Source of the DNA: Fragilariopsis cylindrus CCMP1102
Taxonomy: Eukaryota; Bacillariophyta; Bacillariophyceae; Bacillariales; Bacillariaceae
NCBI GenBank assembly: GCA_900095095.1
Contig: FMBT01000319.1
Location: 360,034-424,033 of the forward strand
DNA length: 64,000 nt
Direction of reading: 5' to 3'
Part shown: piece after piece, positions 34,312 through 47,262 of the stretch
How the letters are laid out: each line of letters starts with the position of its first letter
How positions within the stretch are numbered: position 1 is the stretch's first letter
Notes under the pieces: model-generated
Seen by the model: the letters and a program-made list of their open reading frames with translations, nothing else
Told to the model about the DNA's origin: nothing
Databases searched by the model: none
Made by a program: the position numbers and the translations under genes

Positions 34312-34617
34312 AAACCTAGATAAAAAAGGAAGCATTAACTATTTAATATTGATTATTGTAACGCACAGATTACAAATTTCGATACAAAGACATTAAGTTA
34401 ATCTCGAATGTGGACGAACTGCCTTATCTTTTTGATATTAATAGTTCAAACGATTTATTTTAGAATAAAATTTACTTATGGATCTCGATTTCATTCTTTC
34501 TTTCGGTACTGTATCACATATATATATATATATTTACCCCCCCTATTATACTATATAATCGATTTAATATAAACTACCACAACAACAGCAATAAATAATA
34601 GTAAGGAAATTCTGGAA
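34312..34617. other. Convergent intergenic region
   Basis: About 300 bases, AT-rich, with a short (AT)n tract at 34518-34535. Confidence 0.5.
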
Positions 34618-35871
34618 TTACTCCACCTTCTGTCGTTTCGTATCTTGTTGAATCTCTTCAATGGTCCGTAAATCTCGTTTATCCTTGTTCAAGACAGTAA
34701 AGTCGCCCGCACCTCCCCCCTCATCAACATCACTACCGCTACCGGTTGCCATTTTTCTTAATGCCTGCCTTTGTAATAACTCTTGAATTCGTAATTCCTT
34801 CATTTCGTCTTGTCGTCTTTTATTTTCGATCTTTCTTTGTTCAGCCTTCATCTCATCGGGAAGTTCAGCCTGGTTGAGTTCCTCTAATACCTCAGGAGGA
34901 GCATCCTCGGGATCCTTGTATATTGCAATAGTAATTTCATCTGTAAATTCACTTTGTTCCTTATGTGCGATCCATTCCTCGTTACATTCTTCGGCTTGTT
35001 CATATACGATATATTTGAGTACATCCATCGACATCTTTCCCTTGTCAGCATCTTGAACCTTCTTACTATGGTCCGATAATTTAATATCAACTTTCATAGA
35101 CACGTCATCCGCAATATCAAAATCAAGCATTTTTTGTTCCATTTCATGACGAAAATCTGCTAGGACCTGTCCTGAAGTTTTCAAGTCTTCTTGATGGTTG
35201 TCGTGTGAAGAAGTGTTGGATGAGCTTTTTCCAGTGGCGGGCTGCTGAGTAGTGACGGAAGCGACTACGGAATGATTTGTACGTCTTTGTGCCCCAACAA
35301 GGTTTCCCAATATACCGAAACCTTTCTTTTTTGGTTTGGTAGATGACGATGAGGCGACTGTAGGTGCAGATGTAGATGCAGATGCAGCCGATGATTTTGA
35401 TGACGTTGTTGTCGCTGCTGCGATTTTTAGATTACTGGTCAAAGTAGATGACTTGGGTCGGAGTGGACATTTGGGAATGGCATTTATCGGAGCGATACGA
35501 CAATTTAATTGCGTTGAACTGGCTTGTTTATGAGAAATGACCCAAACATATGTGGTGACGTTGTTGCTGCCATCATCGGCGGTAGCTACAAATCGCCCGA
35601 AACAAGTTTTTTGTCTTTCACGTAAATAATCCACAAAACCCTTAAGCTTATTTCTTCCGTCAATCGATTTAACCTGAAGTGGAACCCATTTCGTTGCAGT
35701 ATCTAGTGCCCACGCATCTCGTGTGTAGCCTTCTAGGATGATTACTTTATTGTGATTGGTAATAGATTTCCAAATTGGTGGCGAGTTATCATTATTGATA
35801 GGTTCTACTACCGCTAGGAATTCTGGTTTTGATCCTGGCGCTGGAATTAAACGAAGTTCAATGCGTCCCAT
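34618..35871 (-). CDS. Unknown protein with conserved ends and a disordered middle
   Basis: An intact 417-residue single exon from the ATG at 35869-35871. The first 125 residues look globular (MGRIELRLIPAPGSKPEFLA ... KTCFGRFVATADDGSNNVTTYVWVISHKQ). A Ser/Ala/Thr-rich linker (about 150-230) contains a basic KPKKKGFGILGNLVGAQRR. The C-terminal third is charged and helical (VLADFRHEMEQKMLDFDIAD, then DEITIAIYKDPEDAPPEVLEELN and a Glu/Lys/Gln coiled coil). It has no signal peptide or membrane segment. I recognise no family and propose no function. It is divergent from UGGT. Confidence 0.65.
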   Translation of the reverse strand: MGRIELRLIPAPGSKPEFLAVVEPINNDNSPPIWKSITNHNKVIILEGYTRDAWALDTATKWVPLQVKSIDGRNKLKGFVDYLRERQKTCFGRFVATADDGSNNVTTYVWVISHKQASSTQLNCRIAPINAIPKCPLRPKSSTLTSNLKIAAATTTSSKSSAASASTSAPTVASSSSTKPKKKGFGILGNLVGAQRRTNHSVVASVTTQQPATGKSSSNTSSHDNHQEDLKTSGQVLADFRHEMEQKMLDFDIADDVSMKVDIKLSDHSKKVQDADKGKMSMDVLKYIVYEQAEECNEEWIAHKEQSEFTDEITIAIYKDPEDAPPEVLEELNQAELPDEMKAEQRKIENKRRQDEMKELRIQELLQRQALRKMATGSGSDVDEGGGAGDFTVLNKDKRDLRTIEEIQQDTKRQKVE

Positions 35872-36320
35872 CTTTTGTGCGTCCGTATTGTTGCTTCTAT
35901 GCCAATGGTATGTTTGTTTGATGTTGTTGGTGCTAAATTGAAAATGCTAAATCTAACAAAATCTTAAAATGAATGAATGAAGAATCAATGAATCAATCAA
36001 TCGAATCGCATCGCTCATAAAATGCAGGGCCGTCCATAATTGAAATTATTCGGTTCACGCGGGACAGAAAATATCTATGAGATCTCGTTAGATAATTTTT
36101 CGTTTTGTTGGTGACATTAAAATAGTACAATTTTACTACAATGAACAATGTACTGGTATTTACATGCAATAAATTCATCAAAGTAATCATAGTCATAATA
36201 GACACATAGTCCACACTGAATAGATTACCGCACGGGCTATTGTGGAGAGAGAAATTGAGGGAGCAGAGGGATAATTAAGCATACGGCATTAAGCAACTGT
36301 TTAAGAATTGTGAGGAAAAT
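35872..36320. promoter_or_regulatory. Divergent intergenic space upstream of UGGT
   Basis: About 450 bases between divergent starts, with an ATGAATGAATGAAG/AATCAATGAATCAATC tract at 35970-36003. No ER-stress element was recognised with confidence. Confidence 0.35.
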
Positions 36321-39300
36321 ATGCATGCTATTACTGGCCCCTCGTCTGCTGTCAGAATCTTTGTCTTTTTTCTCGTCTGGACTGTATTGACGCATTACAG
36401 CGTTGATGCATCATTATGGTCTTCTGTAAAGGGAGAAACAGATCAAGTCGAGGGAATAGATAATGAAAACGATAACGGCAACGACGAACTCGTGTCTCCT
36501 ATCGTAAATCGAGAAATCAAAGTTTCCGTCAAAGCACCGTGGCCTTCATCATCAAAGCACTCTGTCTTGTGCGAAGCATTTGCCTTCCTACAGGGCGATC
36601 ATGCATTTTTGGATGCCCTCACTAAAAATCACGGACGAGACCATTTAGTGTCCTTCGAGCGTTCTACAAACTATGCACTCGAACTGGCTCGAGAAGTAGA
36701 GGGATTGGACGATTATGACGATGACGTCGACGACGAATTAACGACAACAACGAACCTGCGTCTACTGAAGGTTGCACTGACTATGCGGGCCATGTCTCCG
36801 ACCTGTGAATTGCATCGAAGTTTGGCACATGACCGATTTCCTGATCTTGTTGAATTTTTAGACACTTTCGGGGTCATCCCAACTGGTGGTGGTGATAATG
36901 GAGACGAAATAATAATACAGATCTCAGCGGACCTACCAACATCGAGTATAGATTTGCCCATGATAACAAAAGCTGAACGAAATGCCTTGCTGTTGCCCAA
37001 TGAGGTTATCAGACAAGGATCTAAGATGATCATTGTGAACGATGACGAAACCGAAAATAATGGTGAAGAGCTATGCTCTACGTTTGTTATCTTATATGCA
37101 AATCTTGGAGGTATTTCATTTGCTACCTTCTACCGCAGTTTGGTAGAGAATGAAATACCCGTTGTAGTACGACACATGGGCTCTGATGAAGACGATCAAA
37201 TGGAAACAGTCCTGCAGGGATATGGCGTTCGACTGGTATGTTTGATTTTGGTTTTTGTGTTGGTAATTTTATTCATTTTTAATAATTACTATTCTTTTAT
37301 CTCACTCGTTACATTTTTTATTGAACCATCGATGATAATTTTTCTGTTGCTACTATTGCTACTGTTCATTATCTGCTTCTTTGTCGTTATTCTTTTCGAA
37401 CATTAAAAATAAAATACAGGATATTCGCAATGTCGAGTACAAGGTTTTTGACGACAAATTAAGTAGTATTGTCGACGATTCAACTCAAGACGTAATGGTC
37501 AATTTGACGAAATTGGGTACTAATAACGATGATGATGACGTTGAGGCTACCTGTGTTAGTGGTAGAGAGGATGAAGATAAAATCAACAACCAATTGACCA
37601 CGCAATTCTTGGCGGGTGTCAATCTGACTGCATTGGGATTGTCAAACGATAATGACGGTGACTGCAATGATGAAAATTCAGTTTTCAAGTTGCAACGACA
37701 ATTGTGGAAATTACATCGACGCTTTGAAAAACACGGCCAACTAATTCCGCCCGCTTGGCAACGGAGACGCCTATCGATACAGGCAGCAGCAGTCGTCGCT
37801 CATTCTAGCCACCCCCTCATAACCTTGCAGGACGTTTCTCAAAATCTACCATCTATGGCATCTACATTAGTCCACGTTAACATTCCTGAAGATATCGAAA
37901 AAGTTGGTGAGTCAATGGAAAATACTCTGCAACGATTGATGCGAATGAGCGGTGGTGGACTTTGGATCAACGGTAGATCCGTACATGTTGAACGGCCATC
38001 CTTCAATGTTTTTGAATTGATAAAACTATTGAAAGATGAAGTAGAAGAACTAGAAAGACTAGAACGTCGACTAAAACCATTGTTTTCTTCAGAAGATGCT
38101 TTGGTAGGACTCGAGCGAATCCAAGACGCTTTAATTCAAGGAAATTATTTTTTACCGAGAATCGTAATGAGGAAGATGCCATAGACGAGGACGATGAAGA
38201 TCCCTCTGGGTCATCGGATAGTAAGAATAAGGGCCAGTATCGAATCGATCTTGCGACGGGAGATGACGGTTCTGTTATTTACATGAATGATTTAGAGAAT
38301 GACAGGAGTTATTCTCAATGGACTGATAGTGTGAGCAATATGATGATAGCTATGCAATATGGAATGCCCCCTTCGGTTAGAAGAAACTTGTTTACGATTT
38401 TAGTCGTCGTCGATCCCTTAGAAGACGACGATGACCACGCGAACTTTGGGCAAGCACTGGTAAATCAACTCGCACAACAGGAGTTTCCCGTAAGGCTGGC
38501 AATAGTTGTGGTTAGTCAAACAGACGTTGATGATTGTGCTCAATTTTCTAGAGACGGCAAGCCCTGTCCTGTATCGAAAGATTATTGGTTAGATCGTGAC
38601 GATCTTCCAAATGTCGATGAACTCAAAAATTTGAAACTGACTACACGCGATATCCATCGCCTATATGCATATATGCGACAAAAGTTTGCAGATCGCAGCG
38701 ACGTATTGATTCCGTATCAGTTGTATCTGGGCTCGTCTCTTCGACAAAATCCTCCAAGCAACAAAGATTTTTACTCACTTTATGATCTATTCACCATTCA
38801 CAACCAAATTCTTCTTGGACTCCAAATTGTATCAACAAGAATCCCACTTGAAGAAATTGTTATATCTTTACAAGAAAACGAAGAAGATTCGAAAATGTCG
38901 TACGGAAAAGCGGTTATGTTTGCTGTGGACAAAGGAATTAAACATGGGATGAGCTTTATCAACGGACGACCTCTACCTACGAACGAGGACGACGCAGAAA
39001 AACTTCAAAAAATATTCGGGGAAGAACAGGAAGTTGTGTTTAAGATGATAATGGAAAAGCAAATCACCGATTCAAAACCAAGGAATTTTTATTACAAGCT
39101 CATCAAAGGCAAAAAGAAAGATGTGTTTCCTAGACTGCATCCTCTATTAACAAGCTCAAAAAGTATAACTTCGTTTAAGGATATTGCGCACAATTTCGGA
39201 TTATATTCTCTTATGACCCCTCGGTCGATGATAAATGCTTTACCATTGGATGCCGGTGCTATTTTTGTATTCGAGGCTGTCCTAGAACTTGATACATCGA

Positions 39301-42191
39301 AAGGCTTGGGTCTTGCTTTGAATTTTCTGAAAGCTATGGATGCTCTACCTCATACTTTTGGTGACATTGGTATAGCCGCCAAGTACCGTATCATTCCAAG
39401 TAACACGGGTAGTACTGACCTGTGCAAACTTTTTAATTCTGCAGGAAAACTTGGCTTTGAGAAAATAGAAGAAATTCTTGAGCGGCTACTCAGTAATCCT
39501 GATGCCTCAGTGGATGAGTACGCAACCTTAACTGATTCTTCTCTGTGCAACGATCTTTCTTATCTCCGAGAAGAGCTCCCGTCAAAAAACTTTATCACAG
39601 CTAATGGGAGAGTCTACAATCTGGACGACTTGTCTCTAAGCTTTGCGGATATTGATCTATTAACTAGCATGAGTCTTGACGCTAGCAAGACGGTAACAGC
39701 TATGTTAAAACCTTATGTTGACGTCGCTGAAGCTTATGATGCTATCGGAAAAACAACAGCTTTTCTTTTAGAGGAGAATAATGTGAGGGGTGGTAGATCT
39801 GGACCAGAAGGTAGAATTGCTTCAACGGAAAAGAAGGAAAAAATCGATAGTAATCCTCTTCGATTTTCATGGAACGGTGAAGTAGAAGGAGCGAAAAGTT
39901 TGAGAACGAAAGTCACTGCTATTGTAGATCCTACTACTGAAACTGCACAGCGATTATCGCCTCTGCTTCTGATCCTCCGAGATGAATTGAAACTTCATTT
40001 AGACCTCATATTAGCGCCACGTATGGAGTTGAGTGGGGATTCAGATATCCCAATATCTAGCTATTACCGTTTCGTAGCTGACCCTTCTGCTTACCAGGCA
40101 AGTGTGGGTGGTACTGGCTCCCCTATCGCCCATTTTTCTAACCTTCCAACTGACCAGATTCTGACCCTGCGGATGGTGAGTTGCTTCATCCACAACTAAT
40201 TTGTGAAATTCAAATTTCGATCTATATTACTACGCTTTTTCTGGGTATTTCGTTCTTTTTCTCACACATTTGATTCCTCTTCGCGAACCCTCATTCGAAT
40301 GAAAACATAGGACGTCCCCGAACCATGGGATGTTCAGCAAACACTTGCAATTCAAGATACAGACAACCTTCGTTGTGACCTCCAGTCAGGTTGTGGTGAT
40401 CACCCTCAAACGGAAATTGAAATGCATCGTCAGATGCATGTCACAAATGTAGAATACGGCCTCGAACATCTTTTATTCTTTGGGCAGTGTTACGAGACGA
40501 ATCAGTCGCCACCCAATGGGCTTCAGCTTGTACTTTCTAAGCAGAAATCTAAACCGAGCTCAGAAGCTGTAAAGAAGGCACATTCTGCAGATATAGAGGC
40601 GGATGGCTCGATTCGGATGGAGAAGGGAAGTGTTGAACCATTTGAGAAAGATCACTACTCCGATACACTTGTTATGAAAACTGTTGGATACTGGCAGCTT
40701 CGAGCCAACCCAGGCGTCTGGGATCTGAAGATTAATGAAAATTCTCGCGGTGCCGAAATATTTCAGATGGTTGAAGGCACGATGAAGCGCGGAAGCGTGC
40801 GTGTAACTAATTCGATTAATAGCAACAAAAAACAACTTGTTATTGGCGACTTTGTTGGGAAGAACCGTGGTGATTTGCTTCTGGTGAAGCGAAAGCCTGG
40901 ATACGAAAAGGCGAGTTTATTTTACGACGACAACAAAAATTCATTCCAAGACGATGACGTTGTCCATGTCTTCTCGCTAGCAACAGGACATTTGTATGAA
41001 AGATTCCTAAAGATCATGATGTTATCTGTAACTAAAAGAACATCGGCGAAGGTGAAATTTTGGTTATTCGAAAATTTCCTATCTCCTACCTTCAAAGCAT
41101 CGTCAATAGCCATGGCGAAGAAAATAGGATGTGAGGTGGAGTTCGTAACTTACAAATGGCCTGAATGGCTTCGAGGACAAAGCGAGAAACAAAGGATCAT
41201 TTGGGGCTATAAGATTCTTTTCTTAGATGTCCTCTTTCCACTGAATGTTAAGAAAATCATATATGTTGATTCTGATCAGGTTATTCGTGGGGACCTGAAA
41301 GAACTTTGGAATATGGACTTGAATGGTGCGCCATACGGTTATACACCTATGTGTTCATCTAACGAAGAAACGTTGGGCTTTCAATTCTGGAAACAAGGAT
41401 TTTGTAAGTGAATATTTCTGTGTCCATGATACTTCGAATCGTTTTTCGGTTTACCTCATACTAACCATTTGACTGCTTCTCTGTCTATACATTTTTAATT
41501 TAGGGGAGAGTCATCTACGAGGGAAACCATACCATATTTCAGCCCTTTACGTTGTCGACTTAGAAAAATTTAGGAAGGATCGTGTCGGCGATATACTTCG
41601 TGAACAATACCATGCCTTAAGTGCTGATCCAAATAGTTTATCGAATCGTAAGTGACTGAACGTGTTGTTGCCGCGTCTGATATAACATTCTATCCTTCCC
41701 TTGTCATTTCTCTCAAACTATGCTTTTAATGTTTTCATCTTCTAAAATTATCATCCAGTTGACCAAGATCTACCCAATTACGTCCAACACCAAGTTCCGA
41801 TTTTCTCGCTTCCCCAAGAATGGCTTTGGTGCGAATCATGGTGCTCGAATGAAACTAAGGCCGAAGCAAAAACCATCGACCTCTGTAATAATCCGCTTCA
41901 TAAAGAACCTAAAGTTTCGATGGCTAAGGTACGTCGTGTCAATAATGAATCTTGTAATACAGTATAACATGCACGAACAAATAATTATCTGCAATATCAT
42001 ATTTATTTTGCTGTTTACTAACAATATTCAATTCGATTAATTTACAAAATAAAACTGCGTTTTGTGCCCTGATATCACAGAGAATTATAAGTGGAGATTT
42101 GTTCGCTGAAAGTTGGATAGATCTTGATGCAGAAGTAGAGAAATACGAAAGCGATTATATCGCGGAGGCATCAGCATCTTCTTCTAGCTGA
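36321..42191 (+). CDS. UGGT: UDP-glucose:glycoprotein glucosyltransferase (one frameshift)
   Basis: Exons 36321-37235, 37420-40175, 40311-41403, 41504-41647, 41759-41928 and 42081-42191 encode about 1729 residues. It starts with a signal peptide ([18 protein letters not shown]). The long thioredoxin-like sensor region recognises misfolded glycoproteins. The C-terminal GT24 domain carries [20 protein letters not shown], the metal-binding DSD in [41 protein letters not shown] and [14 protein letters not shown]. The enzyme reglucosylates misfolded N-glycoproteins for the calnexin cycle in the ER lumen. One break at 38160-38161 (AA where AAA fits) shifts the frame; the protein then continues as [16 protein letters not shown]. 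The C-terminus is Ser-rich (ASASSSS) and lacks an HDEL-type signal. Confidence 0.92.
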
Positions 42192-42880
42192 CTTGTTTGA
42201 TTCCGCTTCCCTCAACTAACGATAAGATGATAGACTTATATTTATTTCTTAACTACAAAGAATACCGTTAATAATGACTGAATTACTTTATTACAAATAC
42301 AGTTAAAATTATGAAAGGAGTTTCTCTCTTTTCTATTTAAATGACAAAGGAGCTGATGTGTTAGGCTTACGAAGAAAATTTTAAGGAACGAATGTTGGAG
42401 AATGTGGAGGTGAGCTAATGCTAAGGCTGCAAATTGCCATATTTCTCTGAGAAACTCACATACAAATATCAGTAAACAATAAATAGATCATGTACCCAAA
42501 TATACTAGAGGTATGGAATAGTAATGGTCTCTTGTTAATGATCCTGTGCCCAATCCTTTGGAAGTCAAGATATTTCCATCGGAGGATATGGGAAATTTTT
42601 ATCTATTTATTTTGCTCAATTTTTTAATTACGGGATTAAATGGCGAAGGGAATAAAATCTTCTGAGGGATGAGCCATCTGCTGGCCGTGAAAGCGCCCAT
42701 CATCTTTGTAATCAGTAATATGCTTCGATCATGCCTGATAGAATGCAAATAAGCCATAAGCGAGAACTGTACAATAACCATTGGAATTAAATATTAAACA
42801 CAGTTAGTAATAGTAATAGTACATTATTGACAAATAACAACGAAGCGCATCAACTAATCAGATTGGAAAGAAAGAAAGCG
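42192..42880. other. Intergenic region between UGGT and OGDH
   Basis: About 690 bases between two same-strand genes; no gene or notable repeat is seen. Confidence 0.5.
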
Positions 42881-45800
42881 ATGAAGATCCTTTTAGCGTC
42901 GCATAGGCGCCTCTTGGCATCTGTGAGGAATAGGGCGACGAGGAATAGTAAAGATAATCATTTTGCCGCAACTGCCAAAAAATCATTCTTCTCTACGCAA
43001 GAAGTTGAAGAAGAAACAGAAGCGCCGCTTGAGTCTTTCTTGAACGGAACGTCGTCGTTGTATGCCGAACAAATGTACGAAGAGTATTTGGAAGACCCCG
43101 CCTCCGTTCAAGACTCTTGGCGTCTGTACTTTGAAAACGAGGACAAGGCTGTACCCTACGATATCAATGATTACAGTAAGCCGACCACCGTCCCTGGCAA
43201 ACGCTTGGTGGCCATGGAGGCGGTACGTTCATATATTACTTCTCAGAGGTTTCGATCATGTAAACTTACATTCCAGCTGTTGCTCTAAACAATAACATAC
43301 GAAAGAATGTCAACTTCATTGTATTTTTGTCAACTCATAATTTTTTACTTTTCTAAAATACATTTCGTTTGACAGGGCGCAGCCCCCTCAGACTCCTTGA
43401 CTATCTCTCATCTTATTCGTGCCTACCAAGTCAATGGTCATGAGGCTGCGCAATTAGACCCACTTAAACTTTTCACTGAAGAATCGTTTCCTTTCCGTCC
43501 GAAGTCACAAGCCGATGGTTATCCATCGAACTTGGAATTGGAATATTATGGCTTGGGTGAAGAAGATCTAGATCGTAAGTTAAATTTCAAAGGGCGGTCT
43601 AGTGGAGGACAACGCGGATACTTAGAGGAACTTGCTAAGGCACCCAAAAAGTTAACACTGCGAGCTATTCTTGAACAACTCCGTAAGACGTACTGTGGAA
43701 CGTTAGCCGTCGAATACATGCATATCGGTGATCCCGATAAGACGAATTGGATCCGACAACGGATTGAACACCCCCATTGGATGGAGTACGACAAGGAAAA
43801 AAAGGCCCACATTTATGAACGCTTATGTTTTGCTGACACATTTGAGAACTTTATGGCGTTCAAATTCAATACCACGAAACGTTTTGGATTAGATGGTGGA
43901 GAGGCGGTCATTCCGGGCTTGAAGGATGCTATCGATCGTGCTAGTGAACTTGGTGCCAATTCATTTGTATTAGGTATGCCCCATAGAGGTCGACTCAATA
44001 TTCTTGCGAATGTTATGCGCAAACCCATGCCATTGATTTTCAGTGAATTTGCAGGAACGCATTACTCTGTTGATGAAGAATTGAGTGATGGATTTTCAGG
44101 TGATGTCAAGTATCATTTGGGATCTAGTATGGACCGTACCTACCCTGATGGTCGTCGTATCCATATGAGTTTGGTAGCTAATCCGAGTCATTTAGAGTGT
44201 GTCGATCCTCTTGTAATTGGTAAAGCAAGGGCTAAGCAATACTATCAAGGAAATAGGTGAGTCAAAACCACGGCACATTTAAGTTTGTGTAACTTTTTTT
44301 TTCTGAACGACGCAATTTGTATGTTTTGCGTGTTGATATCGTTCCTTCTTTCTCACTTTTTCACATTTCAATTTCAAATCCTACATACAGTGCCGAAGAT
44401 GTACGGAACTGTGTTCCCATTTTGCTTCATGGGGATGCCGCGTTCGCAGGACAAGGTGTCGTCTATGAAACTATGCAGCTAGCCAATGTTGAGGATTTTG
44501 CGGTGGGTGGAACCATTCATGTTATTGTAAACAATCAAATTGGCTTCACGACCAACCCTATCAACTCCCGTTCAACACCATACTGTAGTGACTTAGGGAA
44601 AGCATTCAACTGTCCAATTTTCCATTGTAATGGTGACGATCCTTTGGCAGTTAGTACAGCAATGGAGATGGCTGTGGAATATAGACATGAATGGGGAACC
44701 GATGTCATAATTGATATCGTCTGCTATCGCCGGAATGGTCACAATGAATTGGATCAGCCAGCATTCACGCAGCCAAAGCTGTATAAGGCGATATCTCGAC
44801 ACCCTACAACCCTGCAAATTTTTGAAAAGCGCCTCATTAAAGAAGGTACTATGACCAAGGAGGAGATTGACGAAATCAAAAACAATGTTATGGAATCATA
44901 CGAAAAGGACTTGGAAGCCTCAAAAACGCATGTACAGAGTAAAGATGACTGGTTGGCTAGTAAATGGGCTGGTTTCAAAGGGCCGACCCAGCTGTCGCGT
45001 ATTCGATCGACGGGAGTAGACATTGATATGTTACGGAAGATTGGTGTGACAGCTGGAACTGTTCCCGACGACTTTAAACTCCATCGTCAAATGAAAAAGA
45101 TCTTCACCGGTCGTCGTGGACAGGTTGAACTCGGCGAAAGTATCGATTGGGGTACAGCAGAAGCCCTCGCATTTGGATCTCTACTAGTCGAGGGAAACCA
45201 TGTTCGTATCACTGGACAAGATGTTCAACGTGGAACCTTCAGCCATCGCCATGCTATCGTCAAAGACCAAAATACAGAGGAAGATTACACACCACTAAAT
45301 CATATCTCCAAACAGATGGATCCTTCTTGTCCGAAAGAGGATATGTTGGGACCTGACACACAGGCAGGATTTACATGCCGAAATTCTATTCTATCAGAAT
45401 TTGCCGTTGTGGGCTTCGAGCTTGGGTATTCTCTAGAAAATCCTAACGCTCTTGTTTTGTGGGAAGCTCAATTCGGCGACTTTGTCAATGGCGCCCAGAT
45501 TATGATTGATCAATTTATCAGTGCGGGGGAAGACAAATGGCGTCGTCAGTCCGGTCTGGTAATGCTTTTGCCCCACGGGTACGATGGACAAGGTGCTGAG
45601 CATTCCAGTTGTCGTCTTGAACGCTTCTTGCAGATGGTTGATGAGGATCCCCATACTGTTCCCGAGTTCAACAAGGATGAGCGTATGCAAATTCAAAAGC
45701 ACAACTGGCAGGTAGTAAACTGCACCACGCCTGCAAATTATTTCCATTGTCTTCGACGGCAAATTCATCGCGATTTCCGCAAACCACTTATTGTCGTATC

Positions 45801-46594
45801 TCCTAAAAATCTCCTCCGTAATAGACGTTGTACTTCGTCTCTGGAGGATATGGGACCAGGTACAGTTTTCAAGGTGAGTTCAAGTTGTTTTACCATAATT
45901 TTTTATGATGAATACGTTTCTTTTTATACCAAGCATTCATAGTTCTCACATCATTATTTTTTGTCGAAATCAGAGGGTTATCCATGAGACCGATCCTGCT
46001 ATTTCCGAGAACTCAGAAAATGTTAAGGTACGTCGAGAAAATATAAAAAAAGAGAACTGCATTTTGTTTTTTTTATGGTGTCAACTCTAACAATATTCGT
46101 TCCTAAATTCGCAACACAGAAACTTGTTTTCTGCTCAGGACAAATCTATTATGAGCTTCTTGCAGAACGTGAAAAACGAGAAATCACTGATGTCGCATTG
46201 GTACGAATTGAACAGATAGCTCCGTTTGCTTTTGATCGTGTCGCAGAAAGTGCTGCAAAGTATTGCAATGCTGAGGTTATATGGGCTCAGCAAGAACCGA
46301 AGTAAGTAATCACCTTTGCTCTCTTTTATTGCCTTTCTATTTTTCTTCTCGCCAATCATATTACTCAACTTGAATATTTTTACTGCGATGAAATCAAACA
46401 ATAGGAACATGGGTCCATATTCTTACGTGAATCCAAGAATCATGACAGCAACTCGCGAAATCAATGGAAAGGAGATGCGCCCGAGATACGTTGGACGAGC
46501 TGTTAGTGCAGCTCCTGCAACTGGTATGAGCCTTGTCCACCAGGTAGAGTATAATGAAATTTTGAATGGAGTCTTTGGTCCAGCAGATCAATAA
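42881..46594 (+). CDS. OGDH: 2-oxoglutarate dehydrogenase E1, mitochondrial
   Basis: Exons 42881-43222, 43376-44256, 44391-45873, 45974-46027, 46120-46301 and 46405-46594 encode 1043 residues without any frame break. The ATG at 42881 opens a presequence (MKILLASHRRLLASVRNRAT ... KSFFST). E1 motifs are VLGMPHRGRLNILANV, YHLGSSMDR, LVANPSHLECVDPLVIGKAR, the thiamine diphosphate region ILLHGDAAFAGQGVVYE, TIHVIVNNQIGFTTNP, and NALVLWEAQFGDFVNGAQI. The enzyme decarboxylates 2-oxoglutarate in the TCA cycle together with E2 and E3. All introns are GT-AG and short (about 75-155 bases), making this a good splice reference for the window. Confidence 0.95.
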
Positions 46595-47262
46595 AAGAAA
46601 AATGAAAGGAAATCTCTTCTTTCTGACAAATTTCTTCACGAAAGGTTAAAGCCAATCGATTATGATTGTTGAATTATCAGGGTAGAGTTATGAAAGAATT
46701 TCTCTAACCAGTGGTTTTTGATATTGAATACATTATTTGCATGAGATACTTTAGTAATTGATAATATCATTTTTGTTGCTCCGGCCTTATACTGTACATA
46801 AAACATTGTAGTCGTGTTTACAAGTAGAAGTATTAGTTACAGTAGTTAGTCAGTTACCAAGTTACCGTAACTTTGTTGTAGGAAAAGACAAAGAAAGAGC
46901 TGGAAATATAAAGAACAAGAATATGCAGATGATGATTCCTCCAGTGCAGTATTCAATAGCAGCTTCACGCATACTTTTAAGAAGTTTGAGAAGTCAAGTG
47001 CATACCATGCAAACTCATATTGATATTACAGTGCTACTGGATGGAGGTGCATCCTATTACCAGTAGTCAACTATTTTGACAATCAAGTTCAGTAATGTTT
47101 ATCATATCCCTATGCTATGTTGGAGCTACTATCAAGATCATCATATATCTTGTGTGTCTGTGATCACGGAACTCTTGAGGTGCGTTCTGATATTGGAACA
47201 CAAAAATAAATATGAAGACTAGAACCAGTCTCCTACTGTAGATAATATTTGGTTACTATCAC

